A stretch of DNA of 9,816 nucleotides, taken from assembly GCA_003557065.1 (NCBI GenBank), contig PWPS01000028.1:1-9816 (forward strand), read 5' to 3'. Under the pieces are notes generated by a model that saw only the letters and a list, made by a program, of their open reading frames with translations, had not been told where the DNA came from and made no database searches. Made by a program: the position numbers and the translations under genes. Of the stretch, positions 1 through 6,080 are shown in pieces (the stretch's first letter is position 1; each line of letters begins with the position of its first letter). This DNA comes from Candidatus Nealsoniibacteriota bacterium (lineage in GTDB: Bacteria > Patescibacteriota > Minisyncoccia > Minisyncoccales > PWPS01).

Positions 1-1890
1 AAGAAAAAGGAAAATCAATTTAGGATAAATATAATTGATACTCCCGGACATATTGATTTCACCGCCGAAGTTCAAAGGTCTTTAAGGGTTTTGGATGGGG
101 CGGTTGTTGTTTTTGATGGAGTTTCAGGAGTCGAATCTCAATCTGAAACAGTTTGGAGGCAAGCTGACAAGTTTGAGGTGCCCAGGGTTTGTTTTATAAA
201 TAAAATGGATAGAGTCGGAGCTGATTTTGATGCTGCGGTAGGAACGATAGTCGAAAAGCTCACTCCCAATGTATTGCCGGTTCAGCTACCCATCGGAACC
301 GAAAAAGATTTCGAGGGAGTGATTGATTTGATGGAAATGGAGGCTTGGAGATTTGAAGGAGAGATGGGAGAGCAAATTGTTAAAGATGATATTCCTGAAG
401 AATTACGAGACGTTGCGCAAGAAAAAAGAGATGAGATGGTGGAGAAAATCGTGACGGAAGACGAAGATCTTTTTGAAAGATATATGAATGGAGAAGAGAT
501 TTCCGTAGACGACCTGAAGAAGACCCTCAGGAAGTCGGTATTAAATTATAATTTGGTTCCGATATTTTGCGGAACAGCGTTAAAAAACAAAGGAGTTCAA
601 CCTGTTATTGATGCGGTTTGTGATTATTTTCCCGCTCCTACGGATTTACCTCCGGTCAAGGGAGAAAATCCTGAAACCGGAGAACCGATGCAAAGGGAAA
701 CGGGAGATGATAAACCTTTTTCCGCCTTGGCTTTTAAGCTTGCCACTGATCCTTATGTGGGAAGTTTAACATTTGCCAGGGTTTACTCGGGAACTTTATC
801 TGGTGGCTCTAATGTATTGAACTCAACCACGGGCAAAAAGGAAAGAATAAACAGAATACTCAGGATGCATGCTAATGACAGAGAAGAATTAAAAGAAATT
901 TATGCCGGTGATATAGTTGCTTTGGTTGGACTTGAAGAGACTACGACGGGAGATACTCTTTGTGATCCGAAAGAACCTATTGCTCTTGAGAATATAACTT
1001 TTCCCGAGCCGGTTGTTTCGATTAGAGTGGAGCCTAAAAGTAGAGAAGATCAAGAAAAAATGGGATTGGCTTTGCGTAAATTAGGTCAAGAAGATCCAAC
1101 TTTTCAGGTTAAGGGTGATATAGAAACGGGAGAAACGATAATTGCCGGGATGGGTGAGTTGCATCTGGATATTATTATAAGTAGACTCAAAAGGGAGTTC
1201 GGTGTAGAGGCTGAAGTCGGTCGCCCTCAGGTATCTTACAGAGAGACGATCAGACATGAAGCCGAAACCGAAGCTGAATATGTTAAACAGACGGGTGGAC
1301 GTGGTCAATATGGTCATGTAAAAATTAAAATTGAACCGACCAGCTTTGATAGCCAAGAAAAAGAGGATAGACTTGAGTTTGTTGATGAGATAACCGGAGG
1401 AGTTATTCCTCAAGAATATATACCTGCAGTTGAAAAAGGTATAGAAGAAGTAATGGATGAGGGTGTTGTTGCCGGCTATCCCATGGTAGGTGTCCGTGCC
1501 ACACTTTTGGACGGTTCTTATCATGAAGTTGATTCTTCAAAGATGGCTTTTAAAATTGCTGGATCGATGGCATTTAAAGAGGCTTGTAAAAAGGCTGGAG
1601 CGGTGCTGCTTGAACCTTTTATGAAAGTCGAAGTGGTTGTTCCCTCGGAATTTTTCGGTGATATCGTCGGAGATTTGTCCTCCAGAAGAGGAGAGGTTCA
1701 AAAAACCGAATCCGGAAAAGGAAAAATTGACATTAAGATTATTCGTGCCAAGGTTCCTCTGGCTGAAATGTTCGGCTATGTTACCACTCTGAGGTCTTTG
1801 ACGGAGGGTAGAGGAAACTTTTCGATGGAATTTTTGGAATATAAGGAAGTTCCGGCTAATGTTGCCGAAGAAATTAAAGCGAACCGGTAG
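1..1890 (+). CDS. fusA: Elongation factor G, 5' partial
   Basis: EF-G is the cytoplasmic translocase GTPase that moves tRNA and mRNA through the ribosome and helps recycle ribosomes. The reading frame is open from base 1, so the gene begins upstream. A TTG at 91 is only an internal Leu codon, because the G3 motif DTPGH lies before it at 37-51. NKMD (G4) is at 199-210 and a G5-like CGTALKNKG follows near 571. Domain II comes next, then the domain IV signature GGRGQYGH (about 1294-1317) and GSYHEVDSS, whose conserved tip His is codon 1522-1524. The C-terminal domain V reads EMFGYVTTLRSLTEGRG. About 629 residues are visible. Compared with the roughly 700 usual for the family, some 75 are missing, including the P-loop and switch I. 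It ends with TAG, 99 nt before tuf, the usual str-operon arrangement. Confidence 0.98.
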   Translation, partial: KKKENQFRINIIDTPGHIDFTAEVQRSLRVLDGAVVVFDGVSGVESQSETVWRQADKFEVPRVCFINKMDRVGADFDAAVGTIVEKLTPNVLPVQLPIGTEKDFEGVIDLMEMEAWRFEGEMGEQIVKDDIPEELRDVAQEKRDEMVEKIVTEDEDLFERYMNGEEISVDDLKKTLRKSVLNYNLVPIFCGTALKNKGVQPVIDAVCDYFPAPTDLPPVKGENPETGEPMQRETGDDKPFSALAFKLATDPYVGSLTFARVYSGTLSGGSNVLNSTTGKKERINRILRMHANDREELKEIYAGDIVALVGLEETTTGDTLCDPKEPIALENITFPEPVVSIRVEPKSREDQEKMGLALRKLGQEDPTFQVKGDIETGETIIAGMGELHLDIIISRLKREFGVEAEVGRPQVSYRETIRHEAETEAEYVKQTGGRGQYGHVKIKIEPTSFDSQEKEDRLEFVDEITGGVIPQEYIPAVEKGIEEVMDEGVVAGYPMVGVRATLLDGSYHEVDSSKMAFKIAGSMAFKEACKKAGAVLLEPFMKVEVVVPSEFFGDIVGDLSSRRGEVQKTESGKGKIDIKIIRAKVPLAEMFGYVTTLRSLTEGRGNFSMEFLEYKEVPANVAEEIKANR

Positions 1891-1897
1891 GGCTGGA

Positions 1898-1928
1898 CTT
1901 TTTATAGCACTTGTTGTAATATAAAAAG
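1898..1928 (+). other. Inverted repeat in the fusA–tuf gap
   Basis: A perfect 9-bp inverted repeat, CTTTTTATA (1898-1906) and TATAAAAAG (1920-1928), encloses a 13-nt loop. It lies just after the fusA stop. No T-run follows, so it does not look like a standard intrinsic terminator. The same stretch holds a weak promoter-like pair, TGGACT (1894-1899) and TAATAT (1917-1922), 17 nt apart with 4 of 6 consensus matches in each box. It could be an mRNA processing or stability element or a weak tuf promoter. The function is unproven, and AT-rich composition makes chance pairing possible. Confidence 0.35.
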
Positions 1929-1953
1929 CACTAAAAATTAATAATTAAAAGCG

Positions 1954-1974
1954 TTAAACAAATAATTTGTTTAA
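1954..1974 (+). other. AT-rich perfect palindrome upstream of tuf
   Basis: TTAAACAAAT (1954-1963) and its exact reverse complement ATTTGTTTAA (1965-1974) are separated by one base. The result is a 21-nt near-perfect palindrome ending 15 nt before the tuf start. It can form a 9-bp AT-rich hairpin with a 3-nt loop, or act as a dyad for a dimeric DNA-binding protein. No T-run follows, so it is unlikely to be an intrinsic terminator. The tuf start has no Shine-Dalgarno sequence, so this dyad is the most prominent signal in the leader. Confidence 0.4.
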
Positions 1975-1989
1975 TAATCAATAAAAAAT

Positions 1990-3186
1990 ATGGCTGAAAA
2001 ATACGAAAGATCAAAACCCCATGTTAACATCGGAACCATTGGTCATGTTGACCACGGTAAGACTACGCTTACCGCTGCGATTTTGAATGTTTTAAGCATG
2101 ACGGGAAATTCAAAAATGAAGGCTAGCATCGAAGATATCGATTCCGCTCCGGAAGAAAAAGCTCGTGGTATTACCATTGCTGTTTCTCATCAGGAGTATG
2201 AAACCGCAAACAGACATTACGCACATATTGATTGTCCCGGACATGCGGATTACATTAAGAACATGATTACTGGTGCGGCGCAAATGGACGGAGGAATTTT
2301 GGTAGTTTCGGCTGCTGACGGACCGATGCCCCAAACCAGAGAACACATTCTTCTTGCCAGACAAGTCGGACTTCCTTCTTTGGTTGTGTTTTTGAACAAA
2401 ACCGATATGGTGGATGATCCGGAAATGATTGAGTTGGTAGAATCCGAAGTTAGAGAACTTCTTAACAAGTATGAATATGACGGGGATAATGTTCCGGTTA
2501 TAAAAGGTTCTGCTCTTAAAGCGTTTGAAGCGGAAAAAGCTGATGACGAAGCTGCCAAACCGATTATTGAACTCATGGAGGCTTTGGATAGTTACATTCC
2601 GGAACCCGAAAGAGATATCGACAAACCTTTTCTTATGGCAGTTGAGGACATTTTCTCAATTGAAGGAAGAGGTACTGTCGCAACCGGAAGGATTGAGCGT
2701 GGTGTGATAAATTCTAAGGATGAAGTTGAAATTATCGGATTGAAAGAAAAAATTGACAAGACGACGGTTGTAAGTATTGAAATGTTTAACAAGAGTCTTG
2801 ATAGAGGTGAGGCTGGAGATAATGCTGGACTTCTTCTTAGAGGAACCAAGAAGGATGACATTGAAAGAGGGCAAGTTTTAGCTGCTCCCGGTTCAATTAC
2901 TCCTCATACTGAATTTGAAGCGGAAGTTTATATTTTGGATAAAGACGAAGGTGGTAGACACACCCCTTTCTTTAACGGTTACAAACCTCAATTCTACTTC
3001 AGAACAACTGATGTTACCGGGGAAGTTGAGTTGAAAGAGGGAACCGAAATGGTTATGCCGGGTGATACTGCCGAATTGAAAATTAAGTTGATTGCTCCGA
3101 TTGCCCTTGAGAAAGAACAAAGGTTCGCTATCAGGGAAGGTGGAAAAACCGTTGGTGCCGGAGTTGTCACGAACATCATTAACTAA
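1990..3186 (+). CDS. tuf: Elongation factor Tu
   Basis: EF-Tu is the GTPase that delivers aminoacyl-tRNA to the ribosomal A site. At 398 residues it has normal length. G1 GHVDHGKT is at residues 18-25, RGITI (switch I, with the Mg-binding Thr) at 59-63, DCPGH with catalytic His85 at 81-85, NKTD at 136-139 and GSAL at 173-176. Domains II and III follow, including GYKPQFYFRTTDVTG and the C-terminal FAIREGGKTVGAG. After RGITI the sequence is AVSHQEY, where E. coli has NTSHVEY; the Asn-to-Ala change in switch I is tolerated variation as far as can be judged here. The start is fixed by the conserved N-terminus and an in-frame ATG, although AAAAAAT precedes it instead of a Shine-Dalgarno. rpsJ follows after 5 nt, so the two genes are co-transcribed. 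Confidence 0.99.
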   Translation: MAEKYERSKPHVNIGTIGHVDHGKTTLTAAILNVLSMTGNSKMKASIEDIDSAPEEKARGITIAVSHQEYETANRHYAHIDCPGHADYIKNMITGAAQMDGGILVVSAADGPMPQTREHILLARQVGLPSLVVFLNKTDMVDDPEMIELVESEVRELLNKYEYDGDNVPVIKGSALKAFEAEKADDEAAKPIIELMEALDSYIPEPERDIDKPFLMAVEDIFSIEGRGTVATGRIERGVINSKDEVEIIGLKEKIDKTTVVSIEMFNKSLDRGEAGDNAGLLLRGTKKDDIERGQVLAAPGSITPHTEFEAEVYILDKDEGGRHTPFFNGYKPQFYFRTTDVTGEVELKEGTEMVMPGDTAELKIKLIAPIALEKEQRFAIREGGKTVGAGVVTNIIN

Positions 3187-3191
3187 GAGGT

Positions 3192-3512
3192 ATGGCTAAG
3201 GAAGAAAACTTTAACAAGATTAGGATTAAGCTTCGCGGTTACGATCATAAAGTAATTGACAGTAGCGCAGAGCAAATTGTTGAAACTGCAACCAGGTACG
3301 GGAGTGAGATTTCTGGTCCCACTCCCTTACCCACGGAGATTAAGAAGTATACCGTGAATCGGGCTACTTTCATCAACAATAAATCGAAAGAACAATACGA
3401 GGTTAGGGTACATAAGAGGATTATCGATGTTTTGGATGCTAACCCGAAAGTACTTGACGCACTTAGAAATCTTACGCTACCAAATGGTGTAAATATTGAA
3501 GTAAAAATGTAA
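3192..3512 (+). CDS. rpsJ: 30S ribosomal protein S10 (uS10)
   Basis: S10 sits in the head of the small subunit. In the family it also partners NusB/NusG in transcription antitermination and coupling. The 106-residue product matches the usual 100-105. Family signatures are IRIKLRGYDHKVID (10-23), IVETA (29-33), SGPTPLPT (41-48, the loop reaching the decoding region), QYEVRVHKRIIDV (68-80) and a C-terminal LPNGVNIEVKM. It starts 5 nt after the tuf stop. An AGAGGT directly abuts the ATG, which is purine-rich but too close for a standard Shine-Dalgarno. In the classical E. coli layout S10 heads the S10 operon. Here it is packed against tuf and separated from rplC by 247 nt, so it probably belongs to the str transcript. 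Confidence 0.98.
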   Translation: MAKEENFNKIRIKLRGYDHKVIDSSAEQIVETATRYGSEISGPTPLPTEIKKYTVNRATFINNKSKEQYEVRVHKRIIDVLDANPKVLDALRNLTLPNGVNIEVKM

Positions 3513-3580
3513 GGCGTTAAGCTTTACTTTCTTTTTGGTTTAATGGGTAAATCAAATCTAGTTTAACAGTTTTCTCAGGC

Positions 3581-3602
3581 TTTCTCGACCAAAGTCGGGG
3601 GA
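3581..3602 (+). other. Stem-loop in the rpsJ–rplC gap
   Basis: TTTCTCGAC (3581-3589) pairs with GTCGGGGGA (3594-3602) around a CAAA loop. The inner CGAC/GTCG pairs are perfect Watson-Crick, and the outer part uses two G-T pairs and so is only stable as RNA on the + strand. It is followed directly by the first copy of the 23-nt repeat rather than by a T-run, so it is more likely a leader structure than a terminator. Confidence 0.4.
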
Positions 3603-3624
3603 AGGCCCGATCTTTTCGCTTGAA
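3602..3624 (+). repeat. 23-nt direct repeat, copy 1
   Basis: This is the first of two identical 23-nt copies in the rpsJ–rplC gap; the 19-nt core is CCCGATCTTTTCGCTTGAA (3606-3624). Copy 2 is 65 nt downstream. It ends in the palindrome TTC-GCTT-GAA (3615-3624), which can fold into a mini-hairpin. The 65-nt offset is not a multiple of three, so the copies fall in different frames, which argues against a coding repeat. Confidence 0.85.
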
Positions 3625-3666
3625 GGTTGATTTAAAGAAAAGGAGGCGCCGCCTTCCGCAAGGAAA

Positions 3667-3689
3667 AAGGCCCGATCTTTTCGCTTGAA
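3667..3689 (+). repeat. 23-nt direct repeat, copy 2
   Basis: It is identical to 3602-3624 across all 23 bases. The terminal palindrome TTC-GCTT-GAA lies at 3680-3689 and is extended here to a 4-bp stem TTTC/GAAA. It follows the overlapping hairpins at 3642-3665, and its 5' AAGGC can also pair with GCCTT at 3651-3655, giving an alternative fold. Confidence 0.85.
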
Positions 3690-3713
3690 AGACGGTTTGG
3701 GAAGATAAAGGAC

Positions 3714-3731
3714 TTTCTTCGCCCGAAGAAA
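3714..3731 (+). other. Perfect 7-bp stem-loop upstream of rplC
   Basis: TTTCTTC (3714-3720) and GAAGAAA (3725-3731) form a perfect stem with a GCCC loop. Its centre, TTC-GCCC-GAA at 3718-3727, is another version of the palindrome that ends each direct repeat. GGGA (3699-3702) and TCCC (3732-3735) could add an outer stem with an unpaired 5' bulge. It ends 28 nt before the rplC start and has no T-run after it. Confidence 0.5.
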
Positions 3732-3732
3732 T

Positions 3733-3750
3733 CCCGGATCTTCGTTTGAA
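3733..3750 (+). repeat. Degenerate third copy of the direct repeat
   Basis: CCCGGATCTTCGTTTGAA resembles the 19-nt repeat core, with one G inserted, two T's lost and one C-to-T change. It keeps the terminal palindrome as TTC-GTTT-GAA (3741-3750). It ends 9 nt before the rplC ATG, where a Shine-Dalgarno would normally be, and it contains none. Confidence 0.55.
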
Positions 3751-3759
3751 AAAAATATC

Positions 3760-4356
3760 ATGAAATTCATTTTAGGAAAAAAATTGGGAATGACACAGGT
3801 TTTCGGTGAAGACGGAAGAGTTTTTCCGGTGACTTTAATCGAAGCAGGGCCTTGTGTTATCACTCAAGTAAAAAATACGGAAGCCGATGGATATAATGCG
3901 GTTCAGGTTGGGTTTGAAGAATTAAAAGAGAGTAAGGTGAAAAAACCTCAAGCCGGCAAGCCTTTCAGGTTTCTTTCGGAATTTAGAGTTGAAGACGTAG
4001 AAAAATACAAGAAAGGGGAAAAAATTGATGTTTCTCAATTTGAAAAAGGTGATAAGTTGAAGATTTCCGGAGTTTCGAAAGGTAAAGGATTTCAGGGGGC
4101 TGTAAAAAGGCATGGCTTTGCCGGGCAGGACAGAACACACGGTACGAAACATGAAGAAAGAGGTACCGGATCTATCGGTTCGGCATATCCGCAGAGAGTT
4201 TTTAAAGGAAAAAAAATGCCGGGAAGGATGGGTTCGGACAGGGTGACGGTCAAGAATTTGAAAGTAATTGATGTGGAGCCGGATAAGAATCTTATTGCCG
4301 TGAAAGGAGCTCTGCCGGGTGGAAAAGATAATCTATTAGAGATTAAAGTCTTATGA
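3760..4356 (+). CDS. rplC: 50S ribosomal protein L3 (uL3)
   Basis: L3 is an early 23S-binding assembly protein whose long loop reaches the peptidyl-transferase centre. The product has 198 residues, slightly shorter than the 209 of E. coli. The N-terminal ILGKKLGMTQVF (4-15) and PVTLIEAGPCVITQVK (23-38) are typical. The family hallmark SGVSKGKGFQGAVKRHGF (103-120) is followed by THGTKHEERGTGSIG (126-140) and RVFKGKKMPGRMG (146-158), the loop near the catalytic centre. The ATG is supported by the conserved MKFILGKK start, since no Shine-Dalgarno precedes it. The stop TGA overlaps the rplD ATG (ATGA), so translation of the pair is likely coupled. Confidence 0.98.
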   Translation: MKFILGKKLGMTQVFGEDGRVFPVTLIEAGPCVITQVKNTEADGYNAVQVGFEELKESKVKKPQAGKPFRFLSEFRVEDVEKYKKGEKIDVSQFEKGDKLKISGVSKGKGFQGAVKRHGFAGQDRTHGTKHEERGTGSIGSAYPQRVFKGKKMPGRMGSDRVTVKNLKVIDVEPDKNLIAVKGALPGGKDNLLEIKVL

Positions 4357-4973
4357 AAATTTCTGTTTACAACAAAAAAGGGGAATCAGTAAAAGAGATA
4401 GATCTTCCGAAAGAGATTTTTGGTATCGATATAAACAGCAATTTAATCTACCAAGTAGTTACATCTCAGATGGCGAACCGAAGACAAAATTCGGCCCACA
4501 CCAAGGATAGATCCGAAAAAAGAGGAGGGGGTAAAAAGCCCTGGAGACAAAAAGGAACGGGAAGAGCCAGACACGGATCAATCAGATCCCCTCTTTGGAA
4601 AGGAGGTGGAGTAACTTTTGGTCCGAGAAATGAACGAAACTACAAGAAAAAGATAAATAAAAAAGAAAGAAGAAAAGCTCTTTTAATGACGCTTACCGGG
4701 AAGAGAGAATCTCAGACTTTGATTTTAGCCGAGGATTTTGAGATTAAGGAACCGAAAACAAGGGAGCTTTCATTTTTAAACAACCTTCCCTGCAATGACG
4801 GAAGTGTGTTGATTGCTGCGGATAAATCAGATAAGAATCTGTTGTTGGCGGCTAGGAACATGCCCGAAGTTGAGATTATCGAAGCACGCAATCTAACGGC
4901 GTTGGATGTTTTATCGTTTAAATATTTACTTGTTCCGGAAAAGTCTTTGGAAGTAATTAAAGATCTTTTATGA
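4353..4973 (+). CDS. rplD: 50S ribosomal protein L4 (uL4)
   Basis: L4 has a globular domain on the 23S surface and an extended loop lining the peptide exit tunnel beside L22. In E. coli it also represses its own operon. The product has 206 residues (201 in E. coli). The tunnel loop is unmistakable: RGGGKKPWRQKGTGRAR (57-73) followed by GSIRSPLWKGGGVTFGP (75-91). The C-terminal half has the usual alternating fold, with DVLSFKYLLVPEKSLEVI near the end. It overlaps rplC and rplW by ATGA junctions at both ends, so all three genes should be translated in a coupled chain. If an L4-type feedback exists here, the structured gap before rplC is its natural target; this is inference. Confidence 0.98.
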   Translation: MKISVYNKKGESVKEIDLPKEIFGIDINSNLIYQVVTSQMANRRQNSAHTKDRSEKRGGGKKPWRQKGTGRARHGSIRSPLWKGGGVTFGPRNERNYKKKINKKERRKALLMTLTGKRESQTLILAEDFEIKEPKTRELSFLNNLPCNDGSVLIAADKSDKNLLLAARNMPEVEIIEARNLTALDVLSFKYLLVPEKSLEVIKDLL

Positions 4974-5248
4974 AAAACGTGATCAAAAACCCGCACATCA
5001 GTGAGAAGACGACTCATTTAATGCAAGAAAGCAATGAATATGTGTTTGTAGTGGATAAAAATGCTAACAAGATTGAAATTGCAGAGGCTGTGAAAGAAAT
5101 ATATAAAGTTGATGTTGAAAAGGTGAGAATAATATCCATACCTTCAAAAAAAAGAAGATTGGGTCTTACCGTGGGAAAGAAAAAGGGATATAAAAAAGCT
5201 ATTGTTAAAGTGAAGGATGGTCAGAAGATCGATATCCTTTCCTCTTGA
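4970..5248 (+). CDS. rplW: 50S ribosomal protein L23 (uL23)
   Basis: L23 lies at the peptide tunnel exit and is the docking site for trigger factor and SRP. The product has 92 residues, a little shorter than the E. coli protein (100). NPHISEKTTHLM (7-18) holds the conserved SEK whose Glu (Glu12 here, Glu18 in E. coli) contacts trigger factor. NKIEIAEAVKEIYKV (33-47) and GKKKGYKKAIVKVKDGQKID (69-88) are the other family segments. The start overlaps the rplD stop as ATGA. Its own TGA stop (5246-5248) lies inside a TTGACA hexamer that may be the -35 box of a promoter for rplB. Confidence 0.97.
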   Translation: MKNVIKNPHISEKTTHLMQESNEYVFVVDKNANKIEIAEAVKEIYKVDVEKVRIISIPSKKRRLGLTVGKKKGYKKAIVKVKDGQKIDILSS

Positions 5249-5272
5249 CACAATAAGCAAATATGATTTAAT
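5245..5272 (+). promoter_or_regulatory. Possible sigma-70-type promoter before rplB
   Basis: TTGACA (5245-5250) matches the -35 consensus fully. TTTAAT (5267-5272) matches the -10 at 5 of 6, with a 16-nt spacer. The -35 overlaps the rplW stop codon. Transcription would begin near 5279, leaving only about five bases before the rplB ATG at 5284, so the message would be almost leaderless. The gap has no Shine-Dalgarno, which fits. An overlapping TATGAT (5262-5267) is a better -10 by some measures, but its 11-nt spacing is too short. AT-rich gaps give such matches by chance. Confidence 0.35.
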
Positions 5273-5283
5273 AGAAGACGATT

Positions 5284-6069
5284 ATGAGCCAGAAACCAGA
5301 TAAAAACAGTCGCCCACCGAAGAACCTAACCGTCAGCATGAAGAATAGCGGTGGTAGGAATAATGTGGGAAGGACGACGATCAGAGCGAGAGGTGGTGGA
5401 TCCAAAAAGATTTGGAGGAAAGTTGATTTTGGACAAGAGAAAATGAATTTGAAAGGTAAAGTTGAGAGAATTGATTACGATCCCAACAGAACAGCCTATC
5501 TTGCACTCGTCAGCTATGAGGACGGCTCAAGGGGCTATGTTCTTGCTCCTCAGGATTTGAATTTGGGTGATGAAATTATTGTTTCCGAGAAGGCTCCCAA
5601 AAAGCCAGGAAATCGAATGCTGCTTGAGAATATTCCTGTAGGAACACAAGTGTATAATATATCTTTACAACCTGATTCCGAAGGGAAGATGGTTCGGTCC
5701 GCAGGAGCATCAGCAACAGTTTTGGCTCAGGAAGGAAAATACACACATCTGAGAATGCCATCAAGAGAGATAAGGAAAGTGAACAGTAATTGTTTTGCTA
5801 CGGTTGGAGAATTATCCAATCCGGAACATCAATATAAAGATATCGGAAAAGCGGGAAGGAATCGAAATAAGGGTCTTCGCCCCAAGGTAAGAGGAAAAGC
5901 GAAAAACCCCGTCGATCATCCGCATGGAGGTGGGGAAGGAGGGTCCACTATCGGGCTCAAACACCCCAAGACACCTACCGGTAAACCTGCTTTGGGAGTT
6001 AAAACTAGAAAAAGAAAGAGCACGGATCGTTATATAATTAAGAGGAGAACCAAAAAGAAAAAGAAATAA
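5284..6069 (+). CDS. rplB: 50S ribosomal protein L2 (uL2)
   Basis: L2 is a core 23S-binding protein needed for subunit joining and peptidyl transfer. The product has 261 residues against 273 in E. coli. SGGRNNVGR (22-30), RGGGSKKIWRKVDF (36-49) and YDPNRTAYLALV (65-76) mark the N-terminal half. The OB and SH3-like core runs to about 200. DHPHGGGEGG (211-220) is the catalytic-centre loop with the conserved His (His229 in E. coli). The C-terminus is a basic KRRTKKKKK. The shortness is at the N-terminus, where the usual KPTSPGRR-type arm is replaced by MSQKPDKNSRPPKNL. A TAG in the same frame at 5272-5274 rules out an earlier start, so this arm is genuinely short. The gap before rpsS is 11 nt. 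Confidence 0.98.
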   Translation: MSQKPDKNSRPPKNLTVSMKNSGGRNNVGRTTIRARGGGSKKIWRKVDFGQEKMNLKGKVERIDYDPNRTAYLALVSYEDGSRGYVLAPQDLNLGDEIIVSEKAPKKPGNRMLLENIPVGTQVYNISLQPDSEGKMVRSAGASATVLAQEGKYTHLRMPSREIRKVNSNCFATVGELSNPEHQYKDIGKAGRNRNKGLRPKVRGKAKNPVDHPHGGGEGGSTIGLKHPKTPTGKPALGVKTRKRKSTDRYIIKRRTKKKKK

Positions 6070-6080
6070 CTTGAATAAAT

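Larger units (their letters stand above)
3513..3759 (+). promoter_or_regulatory. Structured non-coding gap or leader upstream of rplC
   Basis: This is the only long intergenic stretch. It contains several possible stem-loops: 3581-3602 (nine pairs including G-T, loop CAAA), 3642-3657 (GGAGGC with GCCTTCC, one bulge), 3654-3665 (TTCC-GCAA-GGAA, a GNRA loop that competes with the previous hairpin) and 3714-3731 (TTTCTTC-GCCC-GAAGAAA, 7 bp). It also carries the direct repeats listed separately. A consensus AGGAGG at 3641-3646 has no start codon within usable distance and is partly buried in a hairpin. No clear sigma-70 promoter or T-run terminator is visible. Ribosomal protein leaders are often bound by a protein of the operon (L4 in E. 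coli S10, though that leader precedes rpsJ). A similar role here is inference only. Confidence 0.45.

Noticed and set aside
91..93. TTG at 91 as the real fusA start
   Set aside because: The frame is open to base 1 and the G3 motif DTPGH lies upstream of 91, so the gene is truncated by the window.
1081..1524. Long minus-strand ORF (147 codons) inside fusA
   Set aside because: It is fully antisense to conserved EF-G domains and rich in Phe/Tyr/Asn as expected for the reverse of A/G-rich coding DNA. No family is recognisable.
2525..2707. Out-of-frame + strand ORF inside tuf
   Set aside because: It lies fully inside the conserved EF-Tu frame; there is no evidence for frameshifting or a nested gene.
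3543..3566. Seven-codon ORF (MGKSNLV) in the rpsJ–rplC gap as a leader peptide
   Set aside because: It has no Shine-Dalgarno, no run of regulatory codons and no terminator/antiterminator pair clearly tied to it.
3551..3688. Open + strand frame through the gap encoding an Arg/Lys-rich peptide (possible TTG start at 3620)
   Set aside because: It has no good start or ribosome site. The direct repeats fall in different frames, and the basic character follows from the purine-rich composition.
3714..3731. Hairpin as an intrinsic terminator for the tuf–rpsJ transcript
   Set aside because: No T-run follows on either strand and it lies close to the rplC start, so a leader role is more plausible.
3558..3863. 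Minus-strand ORF of 101 codons covering the gap and the start of rplC
   Set aside because: It overlaps the conserved rplC N-terminus, has no recognisable motif and is a shadow of the structured gap.
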